A stretch of 64,000 bases of DNA, from positions 609,001 to 673,000 of the forward strand of contig NZ_SSXX01000002.1 in the NCBI RefSeq assembly GCF_009469615.1, read 5' to 3'. This DNA is from Dechloromonas sp. H13 (GTDB lineage: Bacteria > Pseudomonadota > Gammaproteobacteria > Burkholderiales > Rhodocyclaceae). Shown here piece by piece: positions 62,225 through 64,000 of this stretch. Position 1 is the stretch's first letter; each line of letters starts with the position of its first letter. Below the pieces are notes generated by a model, which was given only the letters and a program-made list of their open reading frames with translations, did not search any database and was not told where the DNA came from. Position numbers and translations under genes: made by a program.

Positions 62225-64000
62225 ATGAGAAATAGAAAACTGACGCATTGCTTGTTGGCTCCGCGTCCGCTGTTTGCGTTGAAGCTATCGATGGCAGCGC
62301 TTGCGCTCTCCGGTTTGCCGGCTACGGCAGGGGCAGCGCAATGTGGCGCGGCAGGTAACTTGCGATACCTGGGGACGACGACCGATTCAACCCGCTCAGT
62401 CTGGATTTCCGGCACCTCGGCGGGAGCCTTCAGGCTGGAGGCGGCGCAGGGAAACCAGGCGGTGGACGCGTGGAGCAAAGGCCGGCGCGGGTTGCGTGTG
62501 TCAATTTCACCGGTGGTTTCCAACGGCAATGGTGGTACGCACAAACTCTACGAGGACACTGGCGGCAATGGCTGTCTGCTGGACACCCAAAACCAGCAGG
62601 GTGGCTTTGTATTTCCCCCGGTAGTTCGTCCGCCGGGCTCGGTCCGGCCACCCATCGGTACGCTGCCACCGTCGGGCATTAAGCCAACCTTGCCGGGTGG
62701 TGTGACGCCGCCGATCGGTACGCTACCGCCATCGGGTGTGATGCCCGCCTTGCCGGGCGGGGTCACCCCGCCGATCGCCACGCTGCCGCCATCGGGCGTT
62801 AAGCCAACTCTGCCGGGTGGGGTCACACCGCCAATCGGCACGCTGCCGCCGTCCGGTGTGATGCCGACCCTGCCGGGTGGAGTCACTCCGCCGATCGGTA
62901 CGCTGCCGCCGTCCGGTGTGATGCCCGCCTTGCCGGGCGGGGTCACCCCGCCGATCGCCACGCTGCCGCCATCGGGCGTTAAGCCAACTCTGCCGGGTGG
63001 TGTGACGCCACCGATCGGCACATTGCCGCCGTCGGGTGTTATGCCCACCTTACCGGGTGGGGTCACGCCGCCGATCGGTACGCTACCGCCATCGGGTGTT
63101 ATGCCCACCATCCCGGGTGTTGTCACGCCACCGATCGGTACGCTGCCGCCGTCGGGTGTTAAGCCGACCCTGCCGGGTGGAGTGACGCCGCCGATCGCCA
63201 CGCTTCCCCCAACGGAAATTACTCCAAGCCTGCCGGGCGGTGTCACCCCGCCGATCGGTACGCTGCCGCCTTCTGGCGAAAAAATGACCGGGAATATTGC
63301 GTTGACCGCAGTGGACGGTTACACCCCGCCGCCGACGGTTCTTCCCTGTTCGGAAATGCGGCCGAGTGAACTTGGCGGAAGTGATTCAGACCCAAGGTCC
63401 GGTTGCCATTCTCACGAACAGCAGGATCCCCAGGCCGCCAGCGAATCTGCTGCTGGAGTACCCATTACCGCAGGCCGTGACCTGGTCGAAGACACGCTAT
63501 GGAACACATGGGTCGATACCCACTACACCAGCACCAGCGACCATCGCAACGGGCTCGATACGACTGGAAACGCTGGCGTGATAGTCATGGGCGCCGATCG
63601 CCGGGTCGCCAGCGATCTGGTGGCCGGCTTGCAGTTGTCGCTGGAAACATCTTCCAGCAAGGGTTTCCAGGGTGTTATGACCAGCGATTCGGATGGCTTC
63701 ATGATCAGCCCCTACATGGCTTATCAGGTGTCTCCGCAATGGTCACTTTACGGCGCATTGGGACTCGGCCAATCCAACATCGACAACCGGATACTTTCGC
63801 TGAATGGCAGTTACGAAGTGCAGCGCTACTCCGCCACGCTCAATGCCCAAGGTCAATACCCCCTCGGTTCAGCCTTCGTGCGGCCAAAATTCACGCTGTC
63901 ATACATGCACAACAACGCCGATGCCTACAATCTGGGCGGCAGTATTCTGGGCACGCCAATTACGTTGAGGATGCCTAAAAACAGTTACGACTTCGGAACA
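62225..64000 (+). CDS. Autotransporter with proline-rich repeats (3' truncated)
   Basis: The frame is open to the last base, giving 592 visible residues. It begins MRNRKLTHC with a signal peptide ending near ATAGAAQ. A short globular part (about 40-135, two or three cysteines) is followed by eleven near-identical 20-residue repeats of the form VTPPIGTLPPSGVxPTLPGG (about 139-355). After a linker comes an autotransporter beta-domain (NTWVDTHYTSTSDH, GADRRVASDLVAGLQL, YMAYQVSPQWSLYGALGLG) that is cut off. Type Va secretion with a surface stalk is the likely design. There is no catalytic motif in the passenger. Confidence 0.82.
   Translation, partial: MRNRKLTHCLLAPRPLFALKLSMAALALSGLPATAGAAQCGAAGNLRYLGTTTDSTRSVWISGTSAGAFRLEAAQGNQAVDAWSKGRRGLRVSISPVVSNGNGGTHKLYEDTGGNGCLLDTQNQQGGFVFPPVVRPPGSVRPPIGTLPPSGIKPTLPGGVTPPIGTLPPSGVMPALPGGVTPPIATLPPSGVKPTLPGGVTPPIGTLPPSGVMPTLPGGVTPPIGTLPPSGVMPALPGGVTPPIATLPPSGVKPTLPGGVTPPIGTLPPSGVMPTLPGGVTPPIGTLPPSGVMPTIPGVVTPPIGTLPPSGVKPTLPGGVTPPIATLPPTEITPSLPGGVTPPIGTLPPSGEKMTGNIALTAVDGYTPPPTVLPCSEMRPSELGGSDSDPRSGCHSHEQQDPQAASESAAGVPITAGRDLVEDTLWNTWVDTHYTSTSDHRNGLDTTGNAGVIVMGADRRVASDLVAGLQLSLETSSSKGFQGVMTSDSDGFMISPYMAYQVSPQWSLYGALGLGQSNIDNRILSLNGSYEVQRYSATLNAQGQYPLGSAFVRPKFTLSYMHNNADAYNLGGSILGTPITLRMPKNSYDFGT
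62641..63292 (+). repeat. Tandem array of an exact 60-bp unit
   Basis: Ten full units and a partial eleventh, each exactly 60 bp with no indel. Units starting at 62761 and 62941 are identical over 60 bp, and the neighbouring pairs suggest a 180-bp higher-order duplication. Every unit encodes 20 residues. There are no spacers, so it is not a CRISPR array. Confidence 0.95.

Noticed and set aside
62548-63246. Minus-strand frame of 232 residues with 20-residue repeats over the autotransporter
   Set aside because: The 60-bp unit is a multiple of three and stop-poor, so any frame stays open; the plus-strand frame has a signal peptide and a beta-domain and continues to the window end.
62641-63292. 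CRISPR array
   Set aside because: Units are contiguous with no unique spacers and encode protein.

Overview
The window is high-GC DNA with dense, mostly co-oriented bacterial genes and many ATGA start/stop overlaps. The gene content points to a metabolically versatile betaproteobacterium, most likely Rhodocyclales (Azonexus/Dechloromonas/Azospira-like); this placement is inference from protein families, not from a search. No rRNA, tRNA, CRISPR array, transposase or phage gene was seen.

Layout. 1-4.2 kb: a soluble NAD-reducing [NiFe] hydrogenase operon, hoxF(partial)-U-Y-H, ending in its maturation protease. 4.3-8 kb: a small hypothetical gene, a TetR regulator divergent from a phasin, and a class I PHA synthase. 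8-12.9 kb: an HlyD adaptor, an RbbA-like double-ATPase/permease fusion and a second permease (export system). 13-15.9 kb: a lower-GC AlgX-like/AlgI-like acetyltransferase pair bracketed by a 34-bp direct repeat. 16-19.1 kb: a secreted protein, a universal stress protein and a second PHA synthase. 19.2-21.6 kb: hemerythrin, DUF2249, a polytopic haem-protein-like membrane protein and SirB2.

21.7-54.3 kb is dominated by periplasmic PQQ-dependent alcohol oxidation. It holds a sigma-54 activator (AcoR type); a PedF cytochrome, binding protein, YVTN propeller and b561 operon; an aldehyde dehydrogenase/DUF779/cytochrome c operon; a Ca-type ADH (exaA-like) with its own two-component system; and a lanthanide-type ADH (pedH-like). 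Divergent from the latter is a long operon: SoxYZ-like carrier, metallohydrolase, TonB, TonB receptor, second two-component system and hydrolase, followed by pqqE and accessory genes. Canonical -24/-12 promoters lie before the pedF operon, before pedH and before the divergent operon, with a weaker one before the aldehyde dehydrogenase. The model is alcohol to aldehyde in the periplasm by a metal-switched pair of quinoproteins, electrons to several c-type cytochromes, aldehyde to acid by the cytoplasmic dehydrogenase, and metal supply through the TonB receptor.

54.4-62 kb: a UMF1-type MFS transporter and LysR regulator divergent from an arylsulfatase, then a secreted HAD hydrolase, membrane protein, DUF2092 protein and Gly/Asn-rich protein. 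62.2 kb to the end: an autotransporter with an exact 60-bp proline-rich repeat, cut by the window edge.

The most unusual signal is a dispersed 33-bp bipartite motif (GYTGCGGTCRAC, 11-bp spacer, then GGCAAAAATG or a close variant). It occurs ten times in both orientations, in genes and between them, and looks like an uptake-signal-type sequence.
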